In this document: piece after piece, positions 11,386-22,424 of the stretch
Numbering within the stretch: the stretch's first letter is position 1
How the letters are laid out: every line of letters begins with the position of its first letter
Source: Ascarosepion bandense
Lineage: Eukaryota > Mollusca > Cephalopoda > Sepiida > Sepiidae
Reading direction: 5' to 3'
Length of the DNA: 64,000 nt
Assembly (NCBI GenBank): GCA_037127315.1
Contig: JBBBDQ010000310.1
Span: 4,415,001-4,479,000 of the forward strand
The notes under the pieces: model-generated
Told to the model about the DNA's origin: nothing
The model's input: only the letters and a program-made list of their open reading frames with translations
The model's database searches: none
Translations under genes and position numbers: made by a program

Positions 11386-12109
11386 CTAGCAGTATAGCTG
11401 GGCGTTGCTCGGATGTAATGAAAGCTTTAAAACTAATCCATGGTCCTGGAGCTCAGACTCTTTGGATGTTGGCACAAAGACTAAAAAGCAATAGTTGTTT
11501 TCAGTTAAAGTGAAACTGTAGACTGAAAGAAAAATGAATGGATGTAAGTCAAATTTTGATTTCCTGGTATCAATATCAAATAAGTTTTTTTCATCGTAAA
11601 CTGAATTTTGAAGGCTAAATAAGTCCTCTGAGTAAATGGTATCATGGCTGAGACTAAGAACTACAATTATACCTACTTAAAGCCAAACCCAAAGCAAAAA
11701 CTAAAATAAAAGTGCTGAAAAAAAATACAGACTTACAGGCAGATAAACAGATACACACAAACATCTTGCCTTTTATATATCTATCTATATTATTGATTTT
11801 CTGCACGATTGTAAGAACTACAACCTTGAAACTTCTGAATATCGTTTCTTATGTCTTTGTCTATGAGTGTATCAAATTTGATTAAAATCAGATTACTCCT
11901 TCTATAACCCGATTTTTTTTTATTATCTATTTTCAATATTTATCGGGGGTACCTCGACACAAAACGTAGCTAAGAACACTTGCAGATGCTCATAGTACAA
12001 CTGTGTAAATTTTCAAGAAAATCGGTTCAGCCGTTTCGGAGTTTATAGATAATGGACACACACACACAAACACAAAGTTCCATTTATTATATAAGTTTAG
12101 AAGTTTAGA
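11386..12109 (-). mobile_element. Non-autonomous Helitron, copy 2
   Basis: A minus-strand, 724-bp copy of the Helitron family. It starts A|TCTAAACTTC (with a duplicated TCTAAACTT motif) and ends ...GAGCAACGCCCAGCTATACTG CTAG|T. The 3' hairpin region is better preserved than in copy 1. It lacks the internal TG/TA microsatellite. No ORF of consequence. Confidence 0.75.
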
Positions 12110-12355
12110 TTTTATGATCCAGAGCAGATTTTCTCTAAGTGGTTATCTTATTTTACAACTCAAAACTTAATTAAATTCTTCAAAGACTTGTGTTTATAAC
12201 TAACATAAACATTAACACATATTTTGTAGTAGTTTCTAGTGTGATCATGTTTTAAAGTATAATTAATAATAAATATTCATTGCTCTATTTTTATATTTAG
12301 CACTGTTTTAAATTAATGTTTTGAATGTTGCAATTATTTTCTTCATTCCTTATTC

Positions 12356-12357
<2 letters not shown>

Positions 12358-12404
<47 letters not shown>
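12358..12404. repeat. (TA)n microsatellite
   Basis: About 23 TA units, immediately left of the hammerhead-like motif. Confidence 0.95.
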
Positions 12405-12412
<8 letters not shown>

Positions 12413-12428
12413 TATTTTCCTATGTCTA

Positions 12429-12472
12429 TGGCATGACTTGGAGTTTCATGCATTATGCCATCATCAGGTGCA
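12429..12472 (-). ncRNA. Hammerhead-ribozyme-like motif
   Basis: The minus strand reads GCAC, CTGATGA, a 13-nt segment with a GCA/TGC stem, then GAAACTCCAAGTC, then ATGC. This gives both conserved hammerhead cores (CUGAUGA and GAAA). Stem III is ACU/AGU closed by a CCA triloop, and the site is a canonical GUC. Stem I is GCAC against AUGC, with one C-A mismatch at the first pair; a G there would pair perfectly and would make a CpG in the GUCG context. The very short stem III is known from hammerheads in Penelope-like elements. Stem II is weak at its base, so activity is uncertain. Confidence 0.55.
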
Positions 12473-12777
12473 TATTTCAAACTGACTGTTTAATAGATTT
12501 GAATTTAAGTTCACATGATGTTCATAGGAATAAAACTGATAAAGTTATGTTACTGCTTATTTAATAACAAGATTAAAAATTTAAATATTCTACAGTTAAA
12601 GGTGGATAAAAATTAAAAATTAAAATTTGAAATTAAAATTAAAAAAAAATAATAAAATGTAGGGAGAGGAAATCAAAGCAAAAATAATAAGACAATAATT
12701 CTTCTAAATAATAATAAATAAAAATAAAAAATCCTTCTAAATAATAATAACATAAATAATCCTTCTAAAAAATAATT

Positions 12778-13156
12778 GCAACAGCCGTAAAATAAAACCT
12801 GCCCATTGAATGGCCAGTGCATGTCCGAAAGTATTGTTTATAGAGCTTGAACTCATTTGGATGATAATGATATTAAATTTTACTTTGGAAGTAATTCTAA
12901 CAGGTGGAAGATAAGATTTAACAAGCCTTTAAACAACAGTAAACACAGCAAAAGTACTGCTTTATCCATACATTATTGGAAATTAAAAAACAACGGTAAG
13001 AACCTAGCAATTATCTGGAATATTGTAGCTAAGTTCAAACATTACAGTGGAAAAGGAGATAAATGTTGTCATATTAAATATCTTAATTTGCTTCATAAAA
13101 GAAGTGATTTAATGACCAGATGCTGTCAAAAAAAAAATGTTTACTTAAATTCTTAG
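12778..13156 (+). pseudogene. Penelope-like element, linker and GIY-YIG fragment
   Basis: The reading is CPLNGQCMSESIVYRA (the Cys-containing linker, first in a different frame), then DDNDIKFYFGSNSNRWKIRF, corresponding to the YIG block, then KSTALSIHYWKLKNNGKNL, WNIVAKFKHYSGKGDKC, and KRSDLMTRCCQKKN at the end. These match the GIY-YIG endonuclease tail of Penelope-like retroelements. The YIG is changed to YFG, about ten residues after KC are deleted, and no RT is attached. The stretch 12473-12777 between this and the hammerhead-like motif is AAT-rich low-complexity DNA. Confidence 0.75.
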
Positions 13157-13375
13157 ATTGATAAATTCCTAGATTGATATAGATCCCTTTTTATGTTTGT
13201 CTATTTTATTTTAAGTGGAAGTTACACTTAAAAGTTTTATTCAGTCAAAAACTGATATATGATGCTACTAAAATTCATATTTGACAAAAACTCCCTGTCA
13301 TTAATTTGAGATGAAGTTGTACTAACATTATGATGTTTATAAATATATGTATGCATGCGTATATGTAGGTATATA

Positions 13376-13377
13376 CA

Positions 13378-13427
<50 letters not shown>
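13376..13427. repeat. (TG)n(TA)n microsatellite
   Basis: A TG run followed by a TA run. The stretch to 14099 holds no recognised element apart from another TA run at about 14069-14092. Confidence 0.9.
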
Positions 13428-13428
<1 letters not shown>

Positions 13429-14099
13429 TTATTAAGAATTTTCATGAAGTATTATTGTTTGTAACATTAAGAATAATAATTAACGCTATCTTCCCCTTTT
13501 TATTTAATTTTTTAAAATGTTTTTTTATGTTTTTCTTTATTTTTTAAAAATGTTTTTAACATTCTTATTATGCTTGATAATAGTATTATTGTCATAAAAC
13601 CAAAAAGATTAGTATTTACAAAATGAAGATATGATTATTACCGTCAGAATTATTATAAAAATCTAACACTTCAATTCTTCTAATGAAAATATGGCCCCTA
13701 AATTTACTGTTATGTATTTGAGAATGGCTAACTAAAAGTTCAGTCCAAGGTCATCTTTGCCCGGGATAGAAAAACAGCCACACTTAATGATTAACACTGT
13801 ATATCTAACCCTCTCATCCATCAAAATATTTTTTCTTCTTCCCTGTCCTCACCATGATTCTTTTCATCTAGATAGATCTAACCAATTCATTTTGTAAAGA
13901 ATTTTGGTCTGAGGAGGGAGTTTTTCTGCGAAATAAACTACTACCAATGGATTTATAAAAGCATCCAATTTATTTTCATTATAATACTCTGTTAAAGTCT
14001 AACACTGAGTTCTCATCAGATTATGATCCCCTGTGGAATTAACCTTACAAACTACCAAAGATACTACTATATATATATATATATATATATATGAATAAC

Positions 14100-15259
14100 A
14101 CATCACTCAATAAATCCAAAGCCTAACTAATAAAACAATAACTTTTAGGCAAAATTCAACTTTATTCATCAACATAACCTTCTTCTATGGTGATACACTG
14201 ATTCCAATGCTTCTCTAACAATTCAATGCCTTTTTTGTAGAATGATTATTCTTTGGTCTCAGAATACACCTCAGTTTCTGATATCATTTCTTCATTGGAG
14301 CCAAATCTCTTTCCCTGGAGCATTTTTTAGGGTCTTCAAACAACCAGTAATTGCTGGGGGCCAGATCTGGAGAATAGGGTGGATGCAGAAGAAATTCAAA
14401 GTGCAATTCATGTAGTTTTGTCATTGTTGTGATTGACTTGTAATCCAGTGCATTGTGTTGGTGAAAGATCACTGTTTCCTTCTTACTTTGTGGCAGTTTT
14501 TTTTGGTGACATCTTCCTTCTATCACACCAATAATGCTGTATAATATTTGCTATGGATGGTTCTTTCTGATAAGCAAAATACCTTGTGCATCCAAAAATA
14601 CGGATACTAAAACCTTGCTTGCAGATGTTTGCATCTTTGGTCGCTTTGGATGCATTTCACTTGCTGTTGTCCACTCACCTGACTGCCAATTTGACTCTAG
14701 AGTGAAGTGGTGGATCCATGTTTCATCCACTGTCACATATTTACACAAAAATTCCTTCTTGTTGCATTGAAACAGTTGCAAACAATGCTCTGAATCATCA
14801 ATGTGTTGTTGTATTTGATTGACTGTGAGCAAATGCCTCACCCACTTTGAATACAGCTTTCTTATTGACAAATGTTCATGCAAAATGTTGAATGCACTGC
14901 CTTCTGATATGTTCACCTCCTCTACTATCTCATGCAACTTTAATTTATGATTGTCCAAAATGAGTTTTTGATTTTTTTTAGTGTTTTTCAGAACAACTGC
15001 TGATTTTGGGCAACTTGAACAATATTTTTTCCCCATCAGAAAGCAATGCTTTATCAACACACAGAATTCAAATTTTTCTGTTATTTTGAAAATTTGCAAC
15101 AGTAGCTTAAATAACTGTAATTTGTAAACTAATAATTTGATTGAGCCCAAATTTTGTCATGTGCCATTTGAAGGTTAGTACTTTATAAAAATCATGTGTT
15201 TTTTTTTATTAGTAGTGCCATCTATATGTCAAAACTTATTGGGACTTATTGAGTGATGT
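14100..15259 (-). mobile_element. Mariner element, inactive
   Basis: About 1.16 kb with inverted ends: ACATCACTCAATAAATCC at the left and the inverted ACATCACTCAATAAGTCCC at the right (15242-15259). It encodes a decayed mariner transposase on the minus strand. TA target duplication could not be fixed because the flanks are AT-rich. Confidence 0.85.
14284..15150 (-). pseudogene. Mariner transposase pseudogene
   Basis: From the N-terminus: FEFCVLIKHCFLMGK of the HTH domain, then a deletion of about 40-50 residues, then KLKLHEIVEEVNISEGSAF, the VRHLLTVNQ block, FLCKYVTVDETWIHHFT with the first catalytic Asp, SASKVLVSVFLDAQGI, a stop near 14550, then VIFHQHNALD and LLHPPYSPDLAPSNYWLF. In intact mariners the second and third catalytic Asp lie in HQDNA and APSD. 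Here they are HQHNA and APSN, so the protein would be dead even without the stop and deletion. Confidence 0.85.
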
Positions 15260-15315
15260 CATTGTCATATATATATACACAACACATTAAAATTTCCCTT
15301 CTCTGATACCATGTG

Positions 15316-15435
15316 CCTATGGCTTAGTGGGTAGCAACTCCAACTGACACCAAATCGGTCGAGTTTCGATCCTGGCCAGAAGCAAGTGGATGTGTCTAGC
15401 AACACTGATGAGCTTTGATACAGCAAAACAGGCTT
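15316..15435 (+). repeat. tRNA-derived SINE head
   Basis: TATGGCTTAGTGGGTAGC is an A-box match and GAGTTTCGATCCTGGCC a B-box match about 50 bp later, so the first 75 bp look tRNA-derived. The following CAGAAGCAAGTGGATGTGTC is not shared with the other SINEs seen here. It stops near a short TA run at 15451. Confidence 0.55.
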
Positions 15436-16855
15436 GTATGTGGATGACTAATATATATATATAGTTTACAAATACTAATGCATAAATATTTATATACATT
15501 TATGTGCATATTGACATACATAAGTATCAACATATTTATAACTACACACACATAATATCTTTATCATCTTTATAATATGTATCGTGAAAAGACCCCAACT
15601 TAGTTTCCATTTCTAATTAAATTCAACCAAGTTGGGAAGATAAATAAAGTAGGACAGGGAAGAAATCTTTCAGTGTCCACGGAATGGCTACAAAATAAAT
15701 GAACAGTAATTTGCCTGGAGTGATAGAATCATGCAGAAAAGAAATAATTGAAGATAGGCAAATCGATTCCTACCATGGTTAAGGCAAATAAGCAAAAAGA
15801 AATTAACCATTAGTGTGTTAGTGCTGGCTGATAGGGACACTAGACAATTTCCTGTGGTAAAACTGAAGATTAAACAAGACAGAAAACTTCCCATGTGATT
15901 GTATCATTTACTTAGATGCAGAGCATAGTGAAAGAGATGAAAGTATGACCCTCCCCCCACACACACCCAGATGAAGTAGATAAAAAGAAACTGGATAAAC
16001 AGATCTTAGCAAAGGTAATGTTCTTCTTAATTCAATTGGTTATTCTGGACAGTACAGATGCTTTAGTATATCGTTTAGTGTATCGGTACATCATATATAT
16101 AAGCATCATTTTAAGTGCTGCTTTTAAGAACAAACATCATTCTTTTATAATCTTTATATCTTGTAAATCAAATGATACTCATTAGTATTTTTTTATTCTG
16201 AGTAAAATGGGTATATTAGTATCAGTAAAATTTCAATCATGTCTAACTTTTTGTAAAGAAGAAATTGCACTGATTATTACATGAATTATTGAATTGACCA
16301 AAGTAAGGATGCCCTCACAGTAGTCAACAAGTGATGTAGTTTTATAACTCAAACAAAATAGAACTTATTTTTATTATGAAACACAAGATTCCACCTAAAA
16401 AGAAACCATCCTAAAGTAAAATTCAATTAGCTTATAACTTACATAAAAAGATAACATTTGACCATCCTTTGAAACTTATATCAAATGTTGCAGAGTTTCA
16501 TCTTTGTAATATATGATAATTAAGCTATTTAAATTATATTACATTTCAACAAACACACTTGGAAATTATATTTATTTACATGAGCAAAAAGATGTAAAAA
16601 TAATATGCATCAAAAGAAAAGAGGGAGATTTCTTTATTGATTTTTAAGACATTCATCATTAAGCATCTGTACAAATTAACTCAATGGATTTCTAGCATTC
16701 ACCAAAAAGATAATCCACTTTTACTTCCTCTTCAGTTTTATTTTAGTCTTTCCCCTTCACAAATAATTAATTTTCCCCTTTTTTATCTTTCTAAATATGA
16801 CATACCTCCTAACTAGTAGACAAAATGATTACAAAAATGTTAATCTATAAAACTC
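15436..16855. other. AT-rich stretch, nothing recognised
   Basis: No ORF, repeat or RNA signal recognised on either strand. Confidence 0.45.
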
Positions 16856-16859
16856 CAAT

Positions 16860-17110
16860 GTCAAGGTGCTGAATATAAATACTGTCAAGTAGGCAAGTTG
16901 ATGGCAGTTAAGGACAACAGCTAGTACGCAGTTAAAGCCAGCTACGATTCAGGCAATAAGCAGCGTAACTGTATTCGGGCTTACTTATTTCTATTTACTG
17001 ATTATTAACACTCATCTTGTACATATGTTCTTGTTATACTAATACATTGTTTTGAACCTATCTTCTGTGTTCCATATCTTACTTTCGGCACAAACTGGTC
17101 ATCTAAGTGA
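16860..17110 (+). repeat. LTR-like segment
   Basis: TATAAA at about 16874 is followed by a less AT-rich stretch with several CpGs (GCTACGATTCAGG, GTATTCGGGC), then TTTCGGCACA and AACTGGTCATC. A segment ending in ACA shortly before a TGG is what the right edge of a 5' LTR plus primer-binding site looks like in Gypsy-type elements. The primer match is poor and no coding region follows. Confidence 0.3.
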
Positions 17111-17126
17111 GAAATTTTGTTTGTAA

Positions 17127-17131
<5 letters not shown>

Positions 17132-17176
<45 letters not shown>
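17132..17176. repeat. (TA)n microsatellite
   Basis: About 21 TA units, leading into AT-rich DNA next to the hairpin element. Confidence 0.95.
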
Positions 17177-17179
<3 letters not shown>

Positions 17180-17226
17180 ATTAATTTAATATATATATTA
17201 AACAGTTATAAATCCAGAATATATAT

Positions 17227-17392
17227 ATAATTAAATGGTTATAAATCCAGAATTTATTTCAGCAATGTAAAGAAAATTTTTTAGAATTGCCTTGTTCAGA
17301 TTTCTATTCAACAACGGTCTGAACAAGGTATCTGTAAAAAATTTTTCTTTACATTGCTGAAATAAGTTCTGGATTTATAATGGTTTAATTAT
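17227..17392. repeat. Hairpin (foldback) element
   Basis: Two inverted arms of about 75 bp flank a short loop (TTCTATTCAACAAC). The arms share ATAAATCCAGAA, ATTTCAGCAATGTAAAGAAAA and CCTTGTTCAGA, with a few mismatches. A partial extra copy of the arm (AGTTATAAATCCAGAAT) lies at 17203-17220. It has no coding capacity; a foldback MITE is the simplest reading. Confidence 0.85.
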
Positions 17393-17719
17393 GTGTTGAA
17401 TTTTCTTCCTAATATATTTGCTCTGGATAATATCCATTGAGCTCTCTATTTCTATTTAATTGATAATTTATATATATACTCATATATGATGGGAATGGGA
17501 GATTGTTATAAGATAAACAAATCATCCAGAACAGATAACCTCCTAACCACAATCAGAAATTGAATGATAAGAAAAAAAACAAAAAGCATGATTTGGTAAG
17601 TTGAAATAAAATACAGGTGTTATGACTCGAGTAAGAAGGAGTTACAGTAACACTTGGATACAAATACATTCAAAGGAAATAAGTTATTTCCAATAAACTG
17701 AAAATAGTTAATTTTGAGT

Positions 17720-18335
17720 TACTAACTGTCATTTATTGGAAATAATTTGAATATTGTTACCATATCTGGATGGGTGCTTATGCTATTCATTTCAAGGTTC
17801 TTGAAAAAATTTGCAATGTAATGAGTCCTGACTTGGCATCTGAACTTCAGTAACTTTTTCACCAATGTGATGTGGCTTCCTTCTGTCTTTTTTACAAATA
17901 TTTTTATGGAAACTGCTCTGATGAGATTTTCCCCCTGGTGCCCCTGTCCACATAAATTTAAGCATGCTACTAGATTGGCATCTAGGTTCCACCTTTTACC
18001 ATTGAAATAGTTAACTATAACTGCTACTTTTACTCTAAAAGTTTCTTTCCTCACACTGCCTGTGGAACTCACTTCAATTTACTTGCTTCCATGATAGTTA
18101 CAATCCCCCAAAATTTAAATGCTATATCAATTTCCATCTTCAATCTTCTTGAACCCCATTCATCTTTTATCCTTTTTTCAATACCCATTGTACCCAGTGT
18201 TTTTACTTTTCAAATTCAGCAATGTCAATTTCAATGGAATTGTGTGCTTACAGTAATTAAATTAAACATTACACATTTCTTTCACTGTAACCCCCTGTTC
18301 ACTGGTGGTAGCCTTACCTTGCTTGGTGTGAAATG
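17720..18335 (+). mobile_element. LINE-A C-terminus and 3' end
   Basis: A plus-strand copy. The translation in pieces gives EKICNVMSPDLA, the HQCDVASFCLFYKYFYGN block, then TCSDE-type and WNSL-type remnants, ending at CCTTGCTTGGTGTGAAATG. The family marks DLA.RLQ..SH..DVA.LCLFYKYFHG are easy to follow despite frameshifts. A 70-bp stretch inside its 3' UTR (18205-18277) is not LINE sequence and recurs at 18630-18704. The stretch 17393-17719 holds nothing recognised. Confidence 0.75.
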
Positions 18336-18704
18336 ATTAAATAAAAAAATGAGAGTCCTTTATTTAGTTCTTTCTCTTCTTGTCATTTGTTGAATTTGGA
18401 AGATAAGAAAACAATGTTATTTTAAAATATATTGTGTATCTACAGGAATTAAATGAAAAAAATACTATTTGTAAATACTTTTCTTTTCATGTCATTTGCT
18501 ATAACTTGATATAATTGGTAACACTATTCTTGTAGTAAAATCATTTACAATGCATTCTTATAAAGAGTTGCTAACCATACTTAATTGAAAAGGACAGTTC
18601 TTTATTTAGCACTTTCTGTCCTTGTGATTGGGTTTTTACTTTCCAAATTCAGCAATGTCAATTTCAATGGAATTGTGTTCTTACAGTAATTAAATTAAAC
18701 ATTA
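18205..18704 (+). repeat. 70-bp direct repeat, 425 bp apart
   Basis: TTCAGCAATGTCAATTTCAA and TACAGTAATTAAATTAAACA occur in the same order at 18205-18277 and 18630-18704, almost identical. Around both copies, weaker similarity (CTTTATTTAG, TTCATGTC.TTTG.TA) suggests a larger, older duplication of about 230 bp units. Confidence 0.7.
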
Positions 18705-18869
18705 CTGTTTATATATTTTTTACTTCATGTCTTTTGTTATGACTTTACAGAATTGGCAACTTCAAGTTCATTACAACTTTTCCTTCATCATAACATTGGC
18801 AACTAACAGACAAAACATAACATATACTGATAAATATTTTATTTAATGACTGGTAGTTCATATCTGAGT

Positions 18870-19312
18870 ATGTTTGTCTACTAGGGCAACTAGCAGATCC
18901 CTGTTGCAGATGCCTGCTCAGGTAAATTTATGATTATTCAACACCCACAGAGCACATCTGTGGTTTAGACTGCATCTCTGCTGAGCAGATCTTAGTTACA
19001 GCTTCTAGAAGAGACTGCACTATCTAATGTGATCAACAGTCTGATCAAGACTGGTGCGCTCAAATCCTTGGTCATGATGACTTGTGACTTTGTACTAGCA
19101 TGATCACTGATGGCTGCCAAAGTGTCTCGACTACCCAACTTCACTCACAAAGCTTGGGTCAACCCATGGTATGGTTTTCAGAAACTTTTCAAAGGTGCCA
19201 CATGTTGGGATTGGCCTTCCCAAACTGATTTTCTGACAAATCAACCATGGTAAGATTCGAACCCAGGCTTCATGGTCAAAATGCAAATGTTCTACCTCCT
19301 CAGCCATATGTA
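18870..19312 (-). mobile_element. tRNA-derived SINE with long body
   Basis: On the minus strand the head carries an A box (ATGGCTGAGGAGGTAGAAC) and a B box (CTGGGTTCGAATCTTACC). The roughly 350-bp body includes GGGAAGGCCAATCCCAAC, GAAGTTGGGTAGTCGAGAC and CAAGGATTTGAGCGCACC. The left end is not defined; a short stretch with CAGATCCCTGTTGCAGATG lies near 18890. The head differs from SINE-1 and SINE-2, so this is a third family. Confidence 0.6.
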
Positions 19313-19319
19313 TGCACAC

Positions 19320-19322
19320 ACA

Positions 19323-19358
<36 letters not shown>
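19320..19358. repeat. (CT)n(TA)n microsatellite
   Basis: A CT run then a TA run directly 5' of the SINE head. 19359-19676 holds nothing recognised. Confidence 0.9.
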
Positions 19359-19676
19359 GAAATAAAACATAATATTTTTTTATACTGAAATTATACAATT
19401 CAAATATCTGATTAAGTATGTAGATGTAGACATTTTGGGGGACACTCGTTTCATTTGCAATGCAACTGTTAACTGTTTTTACTCTATGTTTGGTAGATTT
19501 AATATGTTGTTCTCTGTTGTAAGTGCTGACTTTTTACCATTTCTGATTTGAGCTGCAAAGCATTGATAAACAAATAAAGATTAAATGTCCTTCATGAATT
19601 TTCTCTGAAACCTTTTTTCATTCAAGAGCCTAATTTTGAGAGACAATATTATTAAAAAATTTCTAATTATATACAA

Positions 19677-20063
19677 CTAGCAGTATAGCTGGGCGTTGCT
19701 CAGGTGTAATGAAAGCTTTAAAACTAATCCATGGTCCTGGAGCTCAGACTCTTTGGACGTTGGCATGAAAGACTAAAAAGCAATAGTTGTTTCCAATTAA
19801 AGCAAAACCGTAGACTGAAAGAATAAATGAATGGATGTAAGTCAAATTTTGATTTCCTGGCATCAATATCAAATAAGTATTTTTTGGTGTAAACTGAATT
19901 TTGAAGGCTAAATAAGTCCTCTGAGTAAATGGTATCATGGCTGAGACTAAGAACTACAATTATACCTACTTAGAGCCAAACCCAAAGCAAAAACTAAAAT
20001 AAAAGGGCTGAAAAAATATACAGACATACAAGCAGATAAACAGACACACACACAAACATCTTG

Positions 20064-20106
<43 letters not shown>

Positions 20107-20397
20107 ATTTTCTGCACTATTGTAAGAACTGCAACCTTAAAACTTCTGAATATCATTTCTTATGTCTTTGTCTATGAGTGTATCAAATTTGATTAAAATC
20201 AGACCACTCCTTCTATAACCCGATTTTTTCGATTATCGATATTTATCGGGGGTACCTCGACACAAAACCTAGCTAAGAACACTTGCAGACGCTCTTATAG
20301 TACAACTGTGTAAATTTTCAAGAAAATCGGTTCAGCAGTTTCGGAGTCTATAGGTTATGGAGACACACACAAAGTTCCATTTATAAATAAGTTTAGA
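19677..20397 (-). mobile_element. Non-autonomous Helitron, copy 3
   Basis: A 721-bp minus-strand copy running A|TCTAAACTTATTTATAAATG ... GAGCAACGCCCAGCTATACTGCTAG|T. Just before the end, ACCTGAGC and GCCCAGCT can pair at 6 of 8 positions around AAC, which is a plausible degenerate Helitron 3' hairpin. A TA microsatellite (20072-20101) sits where copy 1 has TG. Confidence 0.75.
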
Positions 20398-21654
20398 TTA
20401 GATATCTCTACTAAGTGGATATCAATTTAAAACAAAATTTAATTTACTTACAATTTATAAAGAAAGATGAATATTACACAGCATTTAAAATACATATCAA
20501 ACTATCAAGCTGCAACATTTTAGATTTTTATATATTTATTTTTATAATTAATAGGATTATAATACTCTTCAGGTAACACATTTTGGAACTGAGGTGAGCA
20601 CTTTCTGTTAAATATTCATGTATATTCTTGCCTTGAATATTACATCTGATTGTCATGTATAAATAAAAAACAAAATGTAACCAGTCTGAGTAGCAGTTAG
20701 AGCAATAAAAGAAGTTATTATGAAATCATCATACGTTTTATCTATTTCCTGAAAACTGTCTTCATAAAAAATTGGACTAACAAAAAAAAATGTATGAATT
20801 ATTTCAACTATTTTTAGAATAAGAAAAAAATGGATTTGTACTTTATCTTTCTTCCTTTTCATGTACCCACCTCCTCAATATTCCATAGTATATTAAATGG
20901 CTATTTTAAATCATTCATTTACAAATCAGTTCAAATTCTAATCCGCACCAGAAATAGACAATGTTTTTCAATTCTTTGTTTTTTTTTTACATGGAGGAAG
21001 ACAGAAGAGCAAACAATTGGCTTAGAGAACAGTACAAACATTTAGTATTTGAATTTAACAAATTTTCTTAACCTGAAAGAAAGAAATACCACTTGACAAT
21101 TTAATGTACTTGTAGCTATGTTCACTGATAGCTATGTGAATGATAATGTTGAAATTGTAATTTTATGGTAAACCGTTTCAAAATTGAAACAAGGCATATG
21201 TTAAACATGAACCACAACTTAAGCATAAATAAAAAGTTAAAAAGATTTTATTTCTTAGTAAAAGATAAGACATGAATATGGTAACAAAGATGAGTACAAC
21301 AATACAAACAATATAAATAGTGTAAATAAAAGGTAAGACTGAATAAATTTTGTTTGATCTCTGATTCCAAGTGTCAGATATGTTGAATGCAACTCTCATA
21401 GGAGACAAGAATTTTTTTTATAAAAAAGTAGTAAATAGAGCTCTTTTGCTTGTGAGAGGAGAAAGTAATTCATGAAATATTCCTGAATATACCAACAATT
21501 AAAATTCAATTGATAAGATATTGAAAAATAAGGTTTGTTTTACAAGTCTATAAAATGTCCAATAACTACTTTCACAGTTAATTACTATCAGAATTATTGT
21601 ATAGAAGAATAATACTCAAAATAACAAACATTTTACATAAAAAGCTTAAAAGAA
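20398..21654. other. AT-rich stretch with a possible SINE-2 tail
   Basis: GGTAACAAAGATGAGTACAACAATACAAAC (21280-21310, in pieces) and ATAAATAGTGTAAAT resemble the SINE-2 tail on the plus strand. Nothing else is recognised. Confidence 0.4.
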
Positions 21655-21865
21655 GAGAGTTTCAAATTGGAGACATCCGAATCAAGTAGGTAGAGAAATT
21701 TGGGTTGTGATGCAGAATGGAGGCAGATTGAAATATCCAAAGGTGCCTTTCAGAAATGAAGCATTATGAGAGGAAAATTTCATTAGAAATAAAAAAGACT
21801 GCTGAAATGTTATGTCATTTAACTCTTTATATGACAGTAAATGCTAGATAATTTTATTACAAATG
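21655..21865 (+). mobile_element. Weak LINE-B fragment
   Basis: In pieces the plus strand gives GAFQK, RKISLEIKK and CYVI, the same order as GAFEKLS..LRNRKISLKIKKRVLDCYVI at 27727. The match is short and broken by frameshifts. Confidence 0.4.
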
Positions 21866-22424
21866 GAGAAAAGTTTGTTGGTTGATTTAGCAGCATATCA
21901 AACTCTATGCATTATTTAATGCCAAAATGTAAATATTTTGAACACAATTTTATGGATTTAATTAAATTTATTTTGAACACAACTGTATACTTTCAAGTAC
22001 AAATAAAATGGGCATTTTACTACAGTAGAGTGTCAAAGTGACAAGTGTAAACTGCTTGCTGATTACTGTTTTTATTAGCTTGTTTATGCTGGCCACATTT
22101 ACATAAGGCTAGATAGAGCCTTGCATGTGGATGGGTTAGTTCAATATCATTAGAGGGTCTACTGGTGTTGTGTCCAAAGATGTCCCTCTATATAATATGC
22201 TCAATGTACTACTCTACAGTGATAAATATGTATTGTTGGTAATTCTTCATTTCATAAAAATGTATTACTGGTATTTTTACTGTAAAAATGTATCTTTATA
22301 CTTTCATAGTGTTTTGTTTTGTTTGGGGGTGGGTCACTATTTGCCCATAGCTGGAACCTTAATGGGTGGTACCACCCCATGAAGAAAAGACTCCAAGTGA
22401 CAAATATATAGTTCTATAGATGGA
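21866..22424. other. AT-rich stretch, nothing recognised
   Basis: No repeat or coding signal recognised. Confidence 0.4.

Noticed and set aside
15316..15390. A functional tRNA gene
   Set aside because: A and B boxes are present, but no complete clover-leaf or anticodon arm is evident.
17722..18072. 116-codon minus-strand ORF
   Set aside because: Antisense of a plus-strand LINE-A C-terminus.
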